A stretch of 64,000 nucleotides of DNA from Planococcus kocurii (GCF_001465835.2 NZ_CP013661.2:1666501-1730500); one strand, 5' to 3'; numbered from the stretch's first letter, positions 27,174-37,719 are shown. A program made the numbers and translations. The notes: a model not told the origin generated them from the sequence alone.

Positions 27174-28123
27174 CAATGACCACCCCATTTGCACCATCGA
27201 TTATCCAGGAAAATTTCTTGTCTTTGAAAGATTACAGCACAGATGAAATTATGGATTTACTAAATCTCGCCATTGAATTAAAAAAACCTGAAAACAAATA
27301 TTTACCGCTGTTACAAGGCAAAGTGCTGGGCATGATTTTCGAAAAATCTTCGACGCGTACGCGTGTTTCATTTGAAGCTGGTATGCTTCAACTTGGTGGC
27401 AACGCTATGTTCTTGAGTTCACAAGACACACAACTTGGACGTGGAGAAACCATTGCTGATACCGGACGTGTTTTGTCAGGTTATTTAGACGGGCTAATGA
27501 TTCGTACGTTTCATCAATCTAGCGTTCAAGAACTAGCAGATTTTAGTTCAATTCCTGTCATTAACGGATTAACTGATGACTATCATCCGTGCCAAGTGAT
27601 GGCTGATTTGATGACGATACTTGAGCATTTCGGTACCTTAAAAGGTAAAAAAATGGCCTATATCGGAGACGGCAATAATGTAGCTAACTCGTTAATGATC
27701 GGTGCCGCTAAAGTCGGCATGGATATAAGCATTGCTTCTCCAATCGCCTATGCTCCAAAACCAGAAATGATCGCTTTAGCAAAACAGATCGCACAATACA
27801 CCGGTTCAACCATTGAAATTACAGACAACCCAGAACAAGCAGTTAGTGGAAGTGACGCCATTTATACGGATGTCTGGGCAAGTATGGGACAAGAGCAGGA
27901 AACCATTGAACGTTTCCAACATTTCCAAGGCTTTCAAGTAAACGAAAACCTCGTCAAACACGCTAAGACCGATTACATCTTCATGCATTGTTTGCCCGCT
28001 CACCGTGAGGAAGAAGTGACCACTGCTATTTTAGAAGGTCCGCACTCCGTCATTTTCCAGCAATCTGAAAATCGGTTGCATGCACAAAAAGCAATTCTCG
28101 TTGCATTGATGGCTGATAAATAA
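27170..28123 (+). CDS. argF: Ornithine carbamoyltransferase
   Basis: ArgF joins carbamoyl phosphate to ornithine to give citrulline. The protein has 317 residues. The carbamoyl-phosphate loop [13 protein letters not shown] is at residues 59-71, HPCQ(V)MADL near 141-148, and the catalytic HCLPAHR near 268. It could be catabolic in principle (ArcB), but the tight coupling to carAB and absence of arcA or arcC point to biosynthesis. Its start overlaps the carB stop as ATGA. A shared bidirectional terminator follows. Confidence 0.96.
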   Translation: MTMTTPFAPSIIQENFLSLKDYSTDEIMDLLNLAIELKKPENKYLPLLQGKVLGMIFEKSSTRTRVSFEAGMLQLGGNAMFLSSQDTQLGRGETIADTGRVLSGYLDGLMIRTFHQSSVQELADFSSIPVINGLTDDYHPCQVMADLMTILEHFGTLKGKKMAYIGDGNNVANSLMIGAAKVGMDISIASPIAYAPKPEMIALAKQIAQYTGSTIEITDNPEQAVSGSDAIYTDVWASMGQEQETIERFQHFQGFQVNENLVKHAKTDYIFMHCLPAHREEEVTTAILEGPHSVIFQQSENRLHAQKAILVALMADK

Positions 28124-28124
28124 G

Positions 28125-28169
28125 CAGAAAAAAGCCTTAGGAATCATTGGATTCCTAAGGCTTTTTCTG
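28125..28169. terminator. Bidirectional terminator between argF and rqcP
   Basis: A long stem, AAAAAGCCTTAGGAAT/ATTCCTAAGGCTTTTT with loop CATTGG, with T runs on both strands. It can stop the carAB-argF transcript and the opposing mfd-yabM-yabN-rqcP transcript. Confidence 0.9.
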
Positions 28170-28172
28170 TTT

Positions 28173-28463
28173 TTACGCTTCGTCATCAATAAATTCAGGC
28201 TCAACTTTTTCTAGCTTTTCTTCTTTTAAGATGGTGTACATCGTAACAGCTTCTTCTTTTTTCGCTATTTCTTTCAGCCGATCAATACGTACCGTTACGA
28301 TTTTTTGACCAAAACGAATTTGCAGTTCATCATTTTCTTTAATAACTGAGCTGGCTTTCGCTTTATTGCCATTTACTAGTATGCGACCTTGGTCAGCTAC
28401 TTGCTTGGCTAACGTACGGCGTTTAATCAACCGAGATACTTTTAGAAATTTATCTAATCTCAT
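28173..28463 (-). CDS. rqcP: Ribosome quality control protein RqcP (S4 domain)
   Basis: RqcP, an Hsp15-like S4 protein, works with RqcH on stalled 50S subunits during C-terminal alanine tailing. The protein has 96 residues. The S4 fold MRLDKFLKVSRLIKRRTLAK opens it, followed by ADQGRILVNG and KASSVIKENDELQI. It is about ten residues longer at the C-terminus than B. subtilis YabO. It follows yabN by one base and ends the mfd-yabM-yabN-rqcP run. In B. subtilis yabP and yabQ come next; here argF does, on the other strand. Confidence 0.95.
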   Translation of the reverse strand: MRLDKFLKVSRLIKRRTLAKQVADQGRILVNGNKAKASSVIKENDELQIRFGQKIVTVRIDRLKEIAKKEEAVTMYTILKEEKLEKVEPEFIDDEA

Positions 28464-28464
28464 T

Positions 28465-29928
28465 TCAGTCTTCCTTTCTTGCCAATAATTTGGCTTGGTT
28501 CCAAAATGCAGCTAACTGCTCTAGCGAATAATCACTAAAATCACCGGTTCCTTGTGTTACTTGCTGTTCAACATAATGGAAACGACTTTTGAACTTCTGA
28601 TTCGCTTGCATCATCGCTTCTTCCGGTGACAAATCAAAGAATCGTGCAAGATTCACTAAGGTAAACAGTAAATCACCCAATTCATCTAATTGACGAGCTT
28701 TGGAACCATTCGCTATTTCTTGCTGGAACTCCTTCAATTCTTCTTGAAATTTATCCCAAGCTGCTGCTGCATCCGGCCAACTGAATCCGATCTTCGCTGC
28801 TTTTTTTTGATAATTAAATGACGTTGTTAAAGAAGAACTAAATCGCTCTTGGCCTTCTAATACAGAATCTGCTGCCGGTTTTTCCTGTGCTTTGATTTCT
28901 TGCCAATTAGCGATAACTTGCTCGGAATCGTCAACCGAAACATCACCAAAAACGTGCGGGTGACGACGAATCATTTTCGCACTAACCGCTTCAAGTACAT
29001 CTTCTAATTGGAAATAGCCGTTATCTTGACCGATTTGAGCATGCAAGAACACTTGCAGCAATACATCGCCCAATTCATCAGCAATCGCTTCATCATCACC
29101 TTCTTGAATTGCCTGAAGCAGCTCATGCGCTTCTTCGATCAAATATGGACTTAGGGACTCATGCGTCTGCTCGCGGTCCCACGGACAGCCTTCAGGGCTT
29201 CTCAGTTTCGCAACAATACTGCGGAAAGTTTGCCATTCTTTTAAGCGCTGCGTTTGTTGTGCAGCTGGCGGTACGTAGACAGTCGTCAAATTCGTCACTT
29301 CTGCTACGCGGTCTAATTCATGAAGCGGTACGGTCTGTAGCACTTCATCTTTAGAACCGGCAGCCGTCACAATCGTTACTGGATACTCATCCGGGTATTT
29401 TTCCATCAGCGTTAACTTTACTTCAGAGGCGCTAAAGCTGTCATATACTTGTGCGATCAATAAATGCTGCGTCATATTTACTTGGTCGCTGGTCATTTCG
29501 GTGCCATCCATCAATTGAAAACCTTCGATTGGGTCAATACGAAGCGCACCAAACAAAGAATCTAAGAAACTATGCCCGCCTTCAATAACCAATTGGCAAC
29601 GTCCCGCTTTTTCTGCCTCAATCAAATTTTGCACTGTTTGCTCGGCAACCAATGGATGACCTGGCACTGCATAAATGACTGATTCTTTTTCAGACAAGTC
29701 GATCAAGGTTTCTGCAATTTCTGCATATACCGGACTAAAGCTATCGTGTTTTTCATAAACCGCATCGAAACTTGTGAACGCTACGCCTTCTTGGACAAGT
29801 TCTGTCAATACAGGGTGATCCTCGGTTCGTACATATAAGTCAACTGCCGCTTTTAATTTTTTATAGACACCGAGCGGCAATTGGTCTAAATCTCCTGCAC
29901 CGAGGCCAATAATGTGAATTGTATTCAT
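28465..29928 (-). CDS. yabN: MazG-family NTP pyrophosphohydrolase with methylase-like N-domain (YabN)
   Basis: A 487-residue fusion. Residues 1-220 form a tetrapyrrole-methylase-like (SAM-binding) domain starting IHIIGLGAGDLDQLPLG, with AVPGHPLVAE near 87. Residues 230-487 form two tandem MazG units; the catalytic EEAHELLQAI and ELGDVLLQV motifs are near 268 and 286, and the second unit has LDELGDLLFTLVNLARF. MazG proteins hydrolyse non-canonical nucleoside triphosphates. The N-domain's substrate is unknown. Its ATG overlaps the yabM stop (ATGA). Confidence 0.93.
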   Translation of the reverse strand: MNTIHIIGLGAGDLDQLPLGVYKKLKAAVDLYVRTEDHPVLTELVQEGVAFTSFDAVYEKHDSFSPVYAEIAETLIDLSEKESVIYAVPGHPLVAEQTVQNLIEAEKAGRCQLVIEGGHSFLDSLFGALRIDPIEGFQLMDGTEMTSDQVNMTQHLLIAQVYDSFSASEVKLTLMEKYPDEYPVTIVTAAGSKDEVLQTVPLHELDRVAEVTNLTTVYVPPAAQQTQRLKEWQTFRSIVAKLRSPEGCPWDREQTHESLSPYLIEEAHELLQAIQEGDDEAIADELGDVLLQVFLHAQIGQDNGYFQLEDVLEAVSAKMIRRHPHVFGDVSVDDSEQVIANWQEIKAQEKPAADSVLEGQERFSSSLTTSFNYQKKAAKIGFSWPDAAAAWDKFQEELKEFQQEIANGSKARQLDELGDLLFTLVNLARFFDLSPEEAMMQANQKFKSRFHYVEQQVTQGTGDFSDYSLEQLAAFWNQAKLLARKED

Positions 29929-31538
29929 CGCTTTTCACCTTTTTTCTTTGAATTTATTGCTAATTGTAATTTGGCTAGTTTGCGGCCGAACGGAATAATG
30001 TACCATTCCTTTTCTGTGATGATTCGACTTTTTCCGATGATTGCCATAAAGATTAAAGCACCAAGTGGAATGGCTGTAGCCGTTGTTAGAAAAGCACCGA
30101 AACGACTAGATAAGTGATCAAACAAATAGTTATCAGCTAAAATTGACCAGCCGAATACTACGACAGACATTGCCAGCGCAGCACCGAAAAGCCAGCCATA
30201 ATAGGAAAGTGGCGCAAATGTTATTGGCCATACCCGCTTAAAATAAAGCAATAAGCCCATTACTACGACCATCAAACCAATGTTTCCAGCAACAGCCGCG
30301 CCAGTTACTCCCCAGACAGGCAATAGTAACCAATTACCGATAACTTTCACAACCATTCCCGTCACTAGCAATAAAGCTGGAACTCTGACCTTACCGAGTC
30401 CGTGAAGCATCGCTGTCATAATGAGTAGGAGTGACATCCAGACGATTTGCCAACTGAAAATAATTAACGCTCCAGATCGTTCACGCGTTTGAAATAAGGT
30501 TTCATTAACGTATGGCATAACGAACGTCAGCCCAACTGCCGCTGCAAACGCAAATAAAAACGAGACACGAAAAGCTAAACGTGCGTACATTTCAGCTGGT
30601 CGACCACTGTCTTTTTTAGAAGTTCTTGCGACTAGGGGAACAATCGCTAACGTTAGTGAAGTAGCGATTAAAATACCGAATTGTACAAGCGGTTGCCCTC
30701 GATCGTAAATCCCTTTTTGCTCCATCGCAACAAACCGTCCCATGCCGCTTTCCTCGAGCAGACGAAAAACCGTAAACGAATCCACTAGCTGAAACAGTAC
30801 CAAAATTAACGAGCTCATGCTGACGCTCAAACTCACTGCCGTCATTTCCTTAATAATGGGCCAAGCACGAACCGGTAACATCTGATTCTGCGTTTTTAAA
30901 CCTCTGTTAAAGTAAACCAGTAGTAAAATAACTGCACCAAGTCCACCAATGGCCGCGCCAAGCATTGCCAGTTGTCCAGCAACGTATAAGGAAAACCCAT
31001 TCGAGACAACCAGCCAAGCACCAGCCAAAATAACGGTGACACGGATTCCTTGTTCCAATACTTGAGCATATGCAACTGGCGCCATGTTGTTGGCGGACTG
31101 AAAATAACCTTTCAGCACTGCCAGTGGCGCCATCAATAGTACCGAAAACGCACCGACTTTTAGTAATGGATTTAACTGCAGATCCCCCATCCAACCTGCC
31201 AATAATTCGGCACCTGAAAACATGACAACGAAGATCACGACAGAAATGCCTGCTACATAAATGGCAGCGATGCGAAGAATCGCTCTGTGTGATTGCGAAT
31301 TATAGTCTGCTAATAATTTGGAAATAGCAATGGCAAAACCGTAAGAAGTCCAAATGCCAAAAATCGCAACAAACGGATACACTTGTTGGTAAATGTAAAA
31401 GCCTTGGTCTCCTACAAGATTTTGAAAAGGTACTCGGTAAATTGCACTCAGCAACTTAACGATAAACCCTGCAATCGTCAGCAAGACCGCACCTTTCATA
31501 AATGTTTTCATTGTGCCTTCATTGTTCAAAGGACTCAC
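29925..31538 (-). CDS. yabM: SpoVB/MurJ-like polysaccharide flippase family protein (YabM)
   Basis: A polytopic MOP-superfamily membrane protein, 537 residues from the GTG at 31538, with about fourteen hydrophobic segments. MKTFMKGAVLLTIAGFIVKL opens the first helix and YRVPFQNLVGDQGFYIYQ is a family signature. Relatives flip lipid-linked wall or polysaccharide precursors. It is named after a sporulation-associated family but sits in a genome segment without other spore genes. The start is uncertain: the GTG abuts AGAGGTGA, while TTG 31529 has better spacing and ATG 31511 is also possible. The spoVT gene normally between it and mfd is missing. Confidence 0.85.
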   Translation of the reverse strand: MSPLNNEGTMKTFMKGAVLLTIAGFIVKLLSAIYRVPFQNLVGDQGFYIYQQVYPFVAIFGIWTSYGFAIAISKLLADYNSQSHRAILRIAAIYVAGISVVIFVVMFSGAELLAGWMGDLQLNPLLKVGAFSVLLMAPLAVLKGYFQSANNMAPVAYAQVLEQGIRVTVILAGAWLVVSNGFSLYVAGQLAMLGAAIGGLGAVILLLVYFNRGLKTQNQMLPVRAWPIIKEMTAVSLSVSMSSLILVLFQLVDSFTVFRLLEESGMGRFVAMEQKGIYDRGQPLVQFGILIATSLTLAIVPLVARTSKKDSGRPAEMYARLAFRVSFLFAFAAAVGLTFVMPYVNETLFQTRERSGALIIFSWQIVWMSLLLIMTAMLHGLGKVRVPALLLVTGMVVKVIGNWLLLPVWGVTGAAVAGNIGLMVVVMGLLLYFKRVWPITFAPLSYYGWLFGAALAMSVVVFGWSILADNYLFDHLSSRFGAFLTTATAIPLGALIFMAIIGKSRIITEKEWYIIPFGRKLAKLQLAINSKKKGEKR

Positions 31539-31651
31539 TCACCTCTTACTGATATGAACTAACTCTAATTATTCGGCCGATAAGTCCGGTGACAATTGCC
31601 AAGTACGAAGCTATATGGTGGAATATCCGCTCTAAAATTCATTGCCTGAAG

Positions 31652-34600
31652 TTACAAAACCACTTTTTCTTCTCGAAGTGATTCTGGTAATAATTTCATC
31701 ATGCCTTCTAACACATCAAATGGATGTTGTTTTTTCGTTTTATTTTCATCAATAGACATCATTAACTGTTGACCGGCCATACTAAAACCAACGGCGCGCC
31801 CATATACAGCAGATTCCTCTACGACTTTGCCGCCATTGATACTAGCGGTCCCTTTTTCACTAAGTCGAACTGTCACAATTTTACCCGTTTGTTTGATGGA
31901 TTCGACACCTACTTGGCGCGCCCATACTTTCATGCGGGCAATGCGCAACAAGCTGTCCGTTTCATTCGGCATGTCCCCAAAACGGTCGATTAACTCATCC
32001 TGCAGCTCAGTCATTTCCTCTACCGTATCGACACCTTTGACACGTTTGTACATTTGGATTTTCTGGTAGCCATCACTGACATAGGAATCTGGAATGTACG
32101 CATCAATATCGAGTGAAATCTCGATTTCAGGCACTACTTCTTTTTTGATACCGGTCTGACGTTCATCAATTGCCTCTTGCAGCATTTGCGAATAAAGATC
32201 AAAACCGACAGAATCAATAAAGCCGTGCTGCTGTGAACCGAGCAGATTTCCTGCTCCGCGAATCGTCAAATCACGCATGGCAATTTTAAACCCCGATCCA
32301 AGTTCCGTAAATTCTTTTATTGCCATCAAGCGTTTTTCTGCAACGTCAGTTAACACTTTGTCACGCTGATACATAAAATAAGCATACGCGACACGACTCG
32401 AGCGTCCGACGCGTCCACGCAATTGATACAGCTGTGACAAGCCCATTCGGTCAGCATTGTAAACAATCAAGGTATTAACGTTTGGAATATCAATGCCGGT
32501 TTCGATAATAGTGGTCGTCACCAAGACATCGTAATCGCCATCTAGGAAACCTAAAATGACTGATTCCAGTTCGGTTTCACTCATTTGTCCATGAGCATAA
32601 CCAACGCGAGCTTCTGGTACTAATTGTTGAATTTCTTCCACTTTTCGCGTCATATCATCGACACGGTTATACAAATAAAACACTTGCCCACCGCGCGCCA
32701 TTTCGCGTTCGATCGCTTCGCGTACGAGACCGCCATTGTGCTCCATTACATAGCTTTGTACAGGAAAGCGGTTTGCTGGTGGTGTTTCGATAACAGATAA
32801 ATCTCGAACGCCAATCATCGACATATGAAGCGTACGTGGGATTGGTGTCGCTGTCAGCGTTAAAACATCAACGTTTGTCTTCATTTGTTTGATTTTTTCT
32901 TTATGAGTAACACCAAAACGTTGTTCTTCGTCAATAATCAGTAAGCCCAGATCCTTGTATTGCATATCCTTCGACAAAATTCGGTGCGTGCCAACGACAA
33001 CATCAATCGATCCATTTTTCAGTCCTTTAACGGTTTCCGTTTGCTGTTTTTTAGAACGGAAACGACTCATCAAGCCGACTGTAATTGGGTAATCTTTGAA
33101 CCGCTCGCTCATCGTTTCAAAATGCTGTTGTGCCAATATCGTTGTCGGCACTAAAAACGCCACTTGCTTGCCATCGAGTACCGCCTTAAACGCGGCTCGG
33201 ATTGCCACTTCCGTTTTACCATAACCTACGTCCCCGCAAATCAAACGGTCCATCGGTCGCTCGTTTTCCATGTCCCGTTTGACTTCATTGATTGAACGCA
33301 ATTGATCGACAGTTTCTTCGTATGGAAACTCCGCCTCAAATTGACGCTGCATATCCTGCTCTTCAGAAAAGGCAAAGCCTCGTAACGCTTCTCTTTCTGC
33401 ATAAAGCTTGATCAAATCATCCGCAATGTCTTGAACAGCAGCCGACACTTTTGTACGTGTCTTTTTCCATTCTGCGCCGCCCATTTTATGCAGCTTTGGT
33501 TCTTTTTCTTCAGAAGCCACGTATTTTTGAATCAAGTCAATTTTATCGACCGGTACAAATAATTTATCGTCGGCTTTGTAAACGATATGGAGGTAATCTT
33601 TATGAACCCCACCGGTTTCTAAAGTTTCAATACCGATAAAACGACCAATCCCGTGATGGATGTGAACAATATAATCACCCGGTTTGATTTCGGAATAACT
33701 CTTAATACGTTCTGCATTCGTCAGCTTTTGAGACCGCGTTTTCTTTTTCGGTTGTTGCTTAAATAATTCAGAATCCGTAATAACAGTTAATCGTTGCAGC
33801 GGCATTTCAAAACCAGTCGCTAGCTCTCCATCAACCAAATAAATGTTACCACCTTGGATTTCTGTCGAAGGAACTGCGATTTCAGCTTTCATATCGTAGT
33901 CGGCAAGGACCGAACGTACTTTCTCTAAACGCTCCTCGCCTTGCGCTACGATAAAAATCTGCGACTTCCCTAAAACCCAGCGCTCCATTTCCGCTTTTAG
34001 CAAATGCATCTGACCATGGAATGACTGCATCGGCTTACAAGAAAAGGCCAATGATTTTTTGACCGATACCATTGGAAATGTCCGAACGAATAAAGACAGA
34101 AACGTTACTTTCTGCTCCAATTTCGTCATCATTTCACGGAACGTATACGTTAAAGAAACATCGTGAAGAAACTTCCCTTCTTCAAGCAATGACACAATCC
34201 AGTCGCCTTCTTCGCGTTCTAATGTATCTGTCATTTCTTGAATTCGTCCGAGTTCGTCGAAAAAAACCAGTCCATTTCCCGGGAAATAATCGCCTAGAAA
34301 AGCTGATTGCGTATCAATCAAGGAAGCATATTTAGCTAGCTGTTCTGGTGTTTCGCCTTGTTTTAATTGATTGATATCATGCTGAATATGCTGGTGCATC
34401 AAAGCTTTCGTATCGTCAGCTTTTAATTTCTTTAAGCTAGCTGCAAGGTTCGTTTCCAATTTCCCAGCTAGTTGGACCCGTTGGTCTTTTGATAACACTA
34501 ATTCGCTAGCAGGCAATATGCACAGTGAATGAACTTTTTCGAGTGAACGCTGGTCTTCTGCAGAGAATAGCCGTAGCGAATCCACTTCCGTATCAAATAG

Positions 34601-35185
34601 CTCGATACGCACCGGATGTTCAAAGTTCAGTGGATAAACATCCAGTATGCCTCCACGAAGCGCAAACTCGCCCGGGGTCGTTACCATTGGAGTACGAGAA
34701 TAGCCCATCGCCACCAACTTTAACAGCCATTCGTCCGTATCGAGTTCTTCCCCTTCAGCAATCCGCAAGGTAGCATAATCCCATTGTTCTTTCGTTGGCA
34801 ATAATTTACGCATTCCCGCAACTGGTGTAATGTAGATTCCTTTGCCTACACTCTTCATATGATCAAGCGTATCAATGCGATGAGCTCGCAGTTCAGGTCC
34901 TGAAAAAGACACCTCTGCTGCGATTAACTCTTCCGCTGGGTAAAGGTGGACTTGCTGTTCACCCATCAAACGAACCAAGTCATCATAGACGCGCTGTGCA
35001 TGCAATAAATTAGGCGTCACAATCAATAGCGGTGTTTCCATTTCAGACCAAATGGTTTGGTAAAAAATAGGCCGCGCGCTACCAGACAAACCAGAAATCA
35101 ACTGATGGTCCTGCCCTTTCTTCAAATCAGCGATAAATTTTTGTGTGTGGGTATCCTCCGAAAAAATCTGTAAAATATGGTTCAT
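31652..35185 (-). CDS. mfd: Transcription-repair coupling factor Mfd
   Basis: Mfd removes RNA polymerase stalled at DNA damage and recruits UvrA. The protein has 1,177 residues, full length for the family: UvrB-like N-terminal modules, the RNAP-interacting domain around 490-560 (GDYIVHIHHGIGRF), then a superfamily 2 translocase with GDVGYGKTEVA (Walker A, about 652), the DEEQRFG box near 752, and a C-terminal regulatory domain. It is the first gene of mfd-yabM-yabN-rqcP. Two sporulation neighbours of B. subtilis, fin (yabK) upstream and spoVT downstream, are absent. Confidence 0.97.
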   Translation of the reverse strand: MNHILQIFSEDTHTQKFIADLKKGQDHQLISGLSGSARPIFYQTIWSEMETPLLIVTPNLLHAQRVYDDLVRLMGEQQVHLYPAEELIAAEVSFSGPELRAHRIDTLDHMKSVGKGIYITPVAGMRKLLPTKEQWDYATLRIAEGEELDTDEWLLKLVAMGYSRTPMVTTPGEFALRGGILDVYPLNFEHPVRIELFDTEVDSLRLFSAEDQRSLEKVHSLCILPASELVLSKDQRVQLAGKLETNLAASLKKLKADDTKALMHQHIQHDINQLKQGETPEQLAKYASLIDTQSAFLGDYFPGNGLVFFDELGRIQEMTDTLEREEGDWIVSLLEEGKFLHDVSLTYTFREMMTKLEQKVTFLSLFVRTFPMVSVKKSLAFSCKPMQSFHGQMHLLKAEMERWVLGKSQIFIVAQGEERLEKVRSVLADYDMKAEIAVPSTEIQGGNIYLVDGELATGFEMPLQRLTVITDSELFKQQPKKKTRSQKLTNAERIKSYSEIKPGDYIVHIHHGIGRFIGIETLETGGVHKDYLHIVYKADDKLFVPVDKIDLIQKYVASEEKEPKLHKMGGAEWKKTRTKVSAAVQDIADDLIKLYAEREALRGFAFSEEQDMQRQFEAEFPYEETVDQLRSINEVKRDMENERPMDRLICGDVGYGKTEVAIRAAFKAVLDGKQVAFLVPTTILAQQHFETMSERFKDYPITVGLMSRFRSKKQQTETVKGLKNGSIDVVVGTHRILSKDMQYKDLGLLIIDEEQRFGVTHKEKIKQMKTNVDVLTLTATPIPRTLHMSMIGVRDLSVIETPPANRFPVQSYVMEHNGGLVREAIEREMARGGQVFYLYNRVDDMTRKVEEIQQLVPEARVGYAHGQMSETELESVILGFLDGDYDVLVTTTIIETGIDIPNVNTLIVYNADRMGLSQLYQLRGRVGRSSRVAYAYFMYQRDKVLTDVAEKRLMAIKEFTELGSGFKIAMRDLTIRGAGNLLGSQQHGFIDSVGFDLYSQMLQEAIDERQTGIKKEVVPEIEISLDIDAYIPDSYVSDGYQKIQMYKRVKGVDTVEEMTELQDELIDRFGDMPNETDSLLRIARMKVWARQVGVESIKQTGKIVTVRLSEKGTASINGGKVVEESAVYGRAVGFSMAGQQLMMSIDENKTKKQHPFDVLEGMMKLLPESLREEKVVL

Positions 35186-35220
35186 TCAACTTCCTCCTTT
35201 CAACAAAATACAAGAAACAG

Positions 35221-35252
35221 AAAAAAGCTCTGAACGCCGAATGCGTCAAAGC
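35221..35252 (-). terminator. pth terminator
   Basis: An imperfect stem, GCTTTGACGC/GCGTTCAGAGC with one bulge and one G-U pair, followed on the minus strand by six T. Confidence 0.65.
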
Positions 35253-35254
35253 GG

Positions 35255-35818
35255 TTATGCTCCATTAAATTGATTCATGACTTCGAGATACGGTTTAGAT
35301 AACCAGTTTTCACAAGCTGCCGCACTTTTTTTGATGGCGTCATCTACCTCAGGTCTTTCCTCTTTTGAAAAACGCTGCAGTACGTAATCTGGCACTTTCA
35401 TCCCTGCTGGTGGGCGACTAATGCCAATACGCAAACGATTGAATTCTTGTGTTCCTAAATGCTGAATCAGTGATTTAATGCCGTTGTGGCCACCTGCACT
35501 CCCTTTTTGCCGCAATCGTAATTGACCTGCTGGCAAATCAAGGTCGTCGTATATAACAATAATGTCTTTTATATCAATATCGTAGTATTCCATCAGCGCA
35601 CCTACACTCTCGCCAGATAAATTCATATAAGTCAGTGGCTTTAATAGCATCACTTTGCCTTCAGGTCGATGACTAATAGAATACATGCCTCTAAATTTAG
35701 ACTGCGTCAAGGGTGTATTCCATTGACTTGCTAAATAATCGATTACCTTAAAACCAATATTATGGCGCGTATCTTCGTATGCTTTCCCCGGATTTCCCAG
35801 GCCAATAATCAATTTCAT
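35255..35818 (-). CDS. pth: Peptidyl-tRNA hydrolase
   Basis: Pth frees tRNAs from peptidyl-tRNA lost from ribosomes. The protein has 187 residues from ATG 35818. [18 protein letters not shown] at residues 6-23 includes the catalytic histidine; [10 protein letters not shown] and DDLDLPAG(Q)LRLR with GGHNGIKS complete the signature. I prefer 35818 over the ATG two codons earlier because AAAGGA is at good spacing and [11 protein letters not shown] aligns with the family start. In B. subtilis the gene is called spoVC. Confidence 0.96.
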   Translation of the reverse strand: MKLIIGLGNPGKAYEDTRHNIGFKVIDYLASQWNTPLTQSKFRGMYSISHRPEGKVMLLKPLTYMNLSGESVGALMEYYDIDIKDIIVIYDDLDLPAGQLRLRQKGSAGGHNGIKSLIQHLGTQEFNRLRIGISRPPAGMKVPDYVLQRFSKEERPEVDDAIKKSAAACENWLSKPYLEVMNQFNGA

Positions 35819-35922
35819 ACCCATCTTCCTTTGCTTTTTCAGTGACTTCTATTTTACCATAATCATTTGATAAGAAGAACATAAGCGGTCTCCTTGATTT
35901 GATGGACAACCAATTTACAATT

Positions 35923-35965
35923 TAAAAACAAAAAAACAAGAGACTGTCTCTCGACAACCTCTTGC
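35923..35965 (-). terminator. rplY terminator
   Basis: On the minus strand, a CAAGAG/CTCTTG stem extended by GTTGTC/GACAGT (two G-U pairs), loop GAGA, followed by TTTTTTTGTTTTT. Confidence 0.85.
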
Positions 35966-35984
35966 TCGTTCTTTGTATTTAACT

Positions 35985-36629
35985 TTATTTTTCTTCTTCT
36001 TTAGAATCTTCGCTGCCAACCACTTCTGGTTCTGCATCTTCATCAGATACAGTCTCCAGCTCATCCAACTCATCTTGAGTACGCGGAGCTGTTGCAGATA
36101 CAAGGATAAAGTCGTCTTCATCTAAAATTTCATAAGATACCGTTCCGCGGATATCGCCGACTGTGATTGTTTCGCCAATCGCCAGTTCAGTAGTATCTAC
36201 TTCTAGTGCATCAGGTATGTCAGAAGGTTTTACACGAACATTCACTTCACGGTTTGGCTGAGTGATGAATCCGCCTTCTTTTTCGCCTGCTGATTCGCCT
36301 GTCAAGTGAACTGCTACAGCCACTTCAAGCTCATCTGACATATTAATTGCTAAAAAGTCAACATGCTTAAAGCTACCTTTTAAAGCATCCATTTGATAAT
36401 CACTTAACACAACATTTTTAGATGTGCCATCGATTTCAAGGCTGATTACACCGTTACGTCCAGATTCACGTAAAGTTTTAATCAATTCAATTTCAGATAC
36501 AGTCACCGGTGTAGTTTCCGTTTTAAAGCCATAAACTACTCCTGGCACATCGCCTTTTGCACGAAGTTCAGTTAACGCCGAATTCTTATTGTTGCTTTCT
36601 CTTTTTTGTGCTGTCATTTTTACAGTCAT
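35985..36629 (-). CDS. rplY: Ribosomal protein bL25, long form (Ctc)
   Basis: This is the Ctc/TL5 form of bL25, which binds 5S rRNA in the 50S subunit; in B. subtilis it is a general stress protein. The protein has 214 residues: an L25 beta-barrel at 1-95, a TL5-type C-domain to about 185, and a very acidic tail (Asp and Glu rich, ending SKEEEK). GGAGG precedes the ATG. It lies between pth and prs as in B. subtilis. No SigB promoter was recognised. Confidence 0.96.
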   Translation of the reverse strand: MTVKMTAQKRESNNKNSALTELRAKGDVPGVVYGFKTETTPVTVSEIELIKTLRESGRNGVISLEIDGTSKNVVLSDYQMDALKGSFKHVDFLAINMSDELEVAVAVHLTGESAGEKEGGFITQPNREVNVRVKPSDIPDALEVDTTELAIGETITVGDIRGTVSYEILDEDDFILVSATAPRTQDELDELETVSDEDAEPEVVGSEDSKEEEK

Positions 36630-36741
36630 TGCTTTCAGCCTCCAGTTATATTAAAGTACGTAGTCACGATAAGTACATAATATATATATACCCATGTCTT
36701 GTCTTAATGAAACCTAGAGCATGAAAAGTTGTTGCTGCTGA

Positions 36742-37704
36742 TCAATCAAAAAGAGTGCTGACAGATTTTTGTTCGTGAACACGGACAATCGTCTCAGCCA
36801 ATAGACGTGCTACAGACAATTGTTTGATTTTAGGAGATTTCTTTTCTTCAGGCAATGCAATCGAATTAGTGATAATCAATTCTTTGATTACTGAGTCGTT
36901 AATACGTTGTACAGCAGGACCTGAAAGAACAGGGTGTGTACAGCACGCGTAAACTTCTTTCGCGCCACTTTCAATCAACGCACTAGCAGCAATTGAAATT
37001 GTTCCAGCAGTATCAATGATGTCATCAATGATGATCGCCGTTTTCCCTTCTACATTACCGACGATATTCATAACTTCCGCTACGTTTGGACGCGGACGAC
37101 GCTTATCGATGATGGCAATCGGTGCTTTCAAGCGATCTGCCATTTTACGTGCACGTGTAACCCCGCCGTGATCCGGCGAAACAATAATGACATTTTCAAG
37201 ATCAATGCCACTTTCATTTAGGAAGTAGTCAGAAAGCAAAGGTACAGCTACTAAGTGATCAATCAAAATATCAAAGAATCCTTGGATTTGAGGAGCATGC
37301 AAATCGAGTACGATTACACGCGTTGCACCAGCAGTTTCCAATAAATTCGCTACTAATTTTGCTGTAATCGGCTCACGTGAACGAGCTTTGCGATCTTGAC
37401 GCGCATAACCGTAATAAGGCATTACGACGTTAACTGTACGAGCAGAAGCACGTTTAACTGCATCAATCATGATCAATAACTCCATCAAGTTCTCATTTAC
37501 TGGCTGGGAAGTCGATTGGACGATAAACACATCATAGCCACGAATACTTTCTTCAATATTAATTTGGATTTCACCATCACTAAAATGTGTCACCGAACTT
37601 TTTCCAAGCGGAATACCCGCGTGTTCTGAAATTTCCTCAGCTAGCTCTTGGTTCGAATTCAATGAAAAGATTTTCAATTTCGAGTTTGCATTTTGATAGC
37701 CCAT
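36742..37704 (-). CDS. prs: Ribose-phosphate pyrophosphokinase
   Basis: Prs makes PRPP from ribose 5-phosphate and ATP for purine, pyrimidine, histidine and tryptophan synthesis; PRPP is also the signal read by PurR. The protein has 320 residues. [20 protein letters not shown] near 100 is the ATP-binding flexible region and [15 protein letters not shown] near 221 is the PRPP loop. It follows glmU after 15 bp with AGGAGGG before its ATG, so glmU-prs is one operon. Confidence 0.97.
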   Translation of the reverse strand: MGYQNANSKLKIFSLNSNQELAEEISEHAGIPLGKSSVTHFSDGEIQINIEESIRGYDVFIVQSTSQPVNENLMELLIMIDAVKRASARTVNVVMPYYGYARQDRKARSREPITAKLVANLLETAGATRVIVLDLHAPQIQGFFDILIDHLVAVPLLSDYFLNESGIDLENVIIVSPDHGGVTRARKMADRLKAPIAIIDKRRPRPNVAEVMNIVGNVEGKTAIIIDDIIDTAGTISIAASALIESGAKEVYACCTHPVLSGPAVQRINDSVIKELIITNSIALPEEKKSPKIKQLSVARLLAETIVRVHEQKSVSTLFD

Positions 37705-37719
37705 TAGGTGTGAACCCTC

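Noticed and set aside
27170..28123. argF as a catabolic ornithine carbamoyltransferase (arcB)
   Set aside because: Overlap with carB and absence of arcA, arcC and arcD nearby favour the biosynthetic role.
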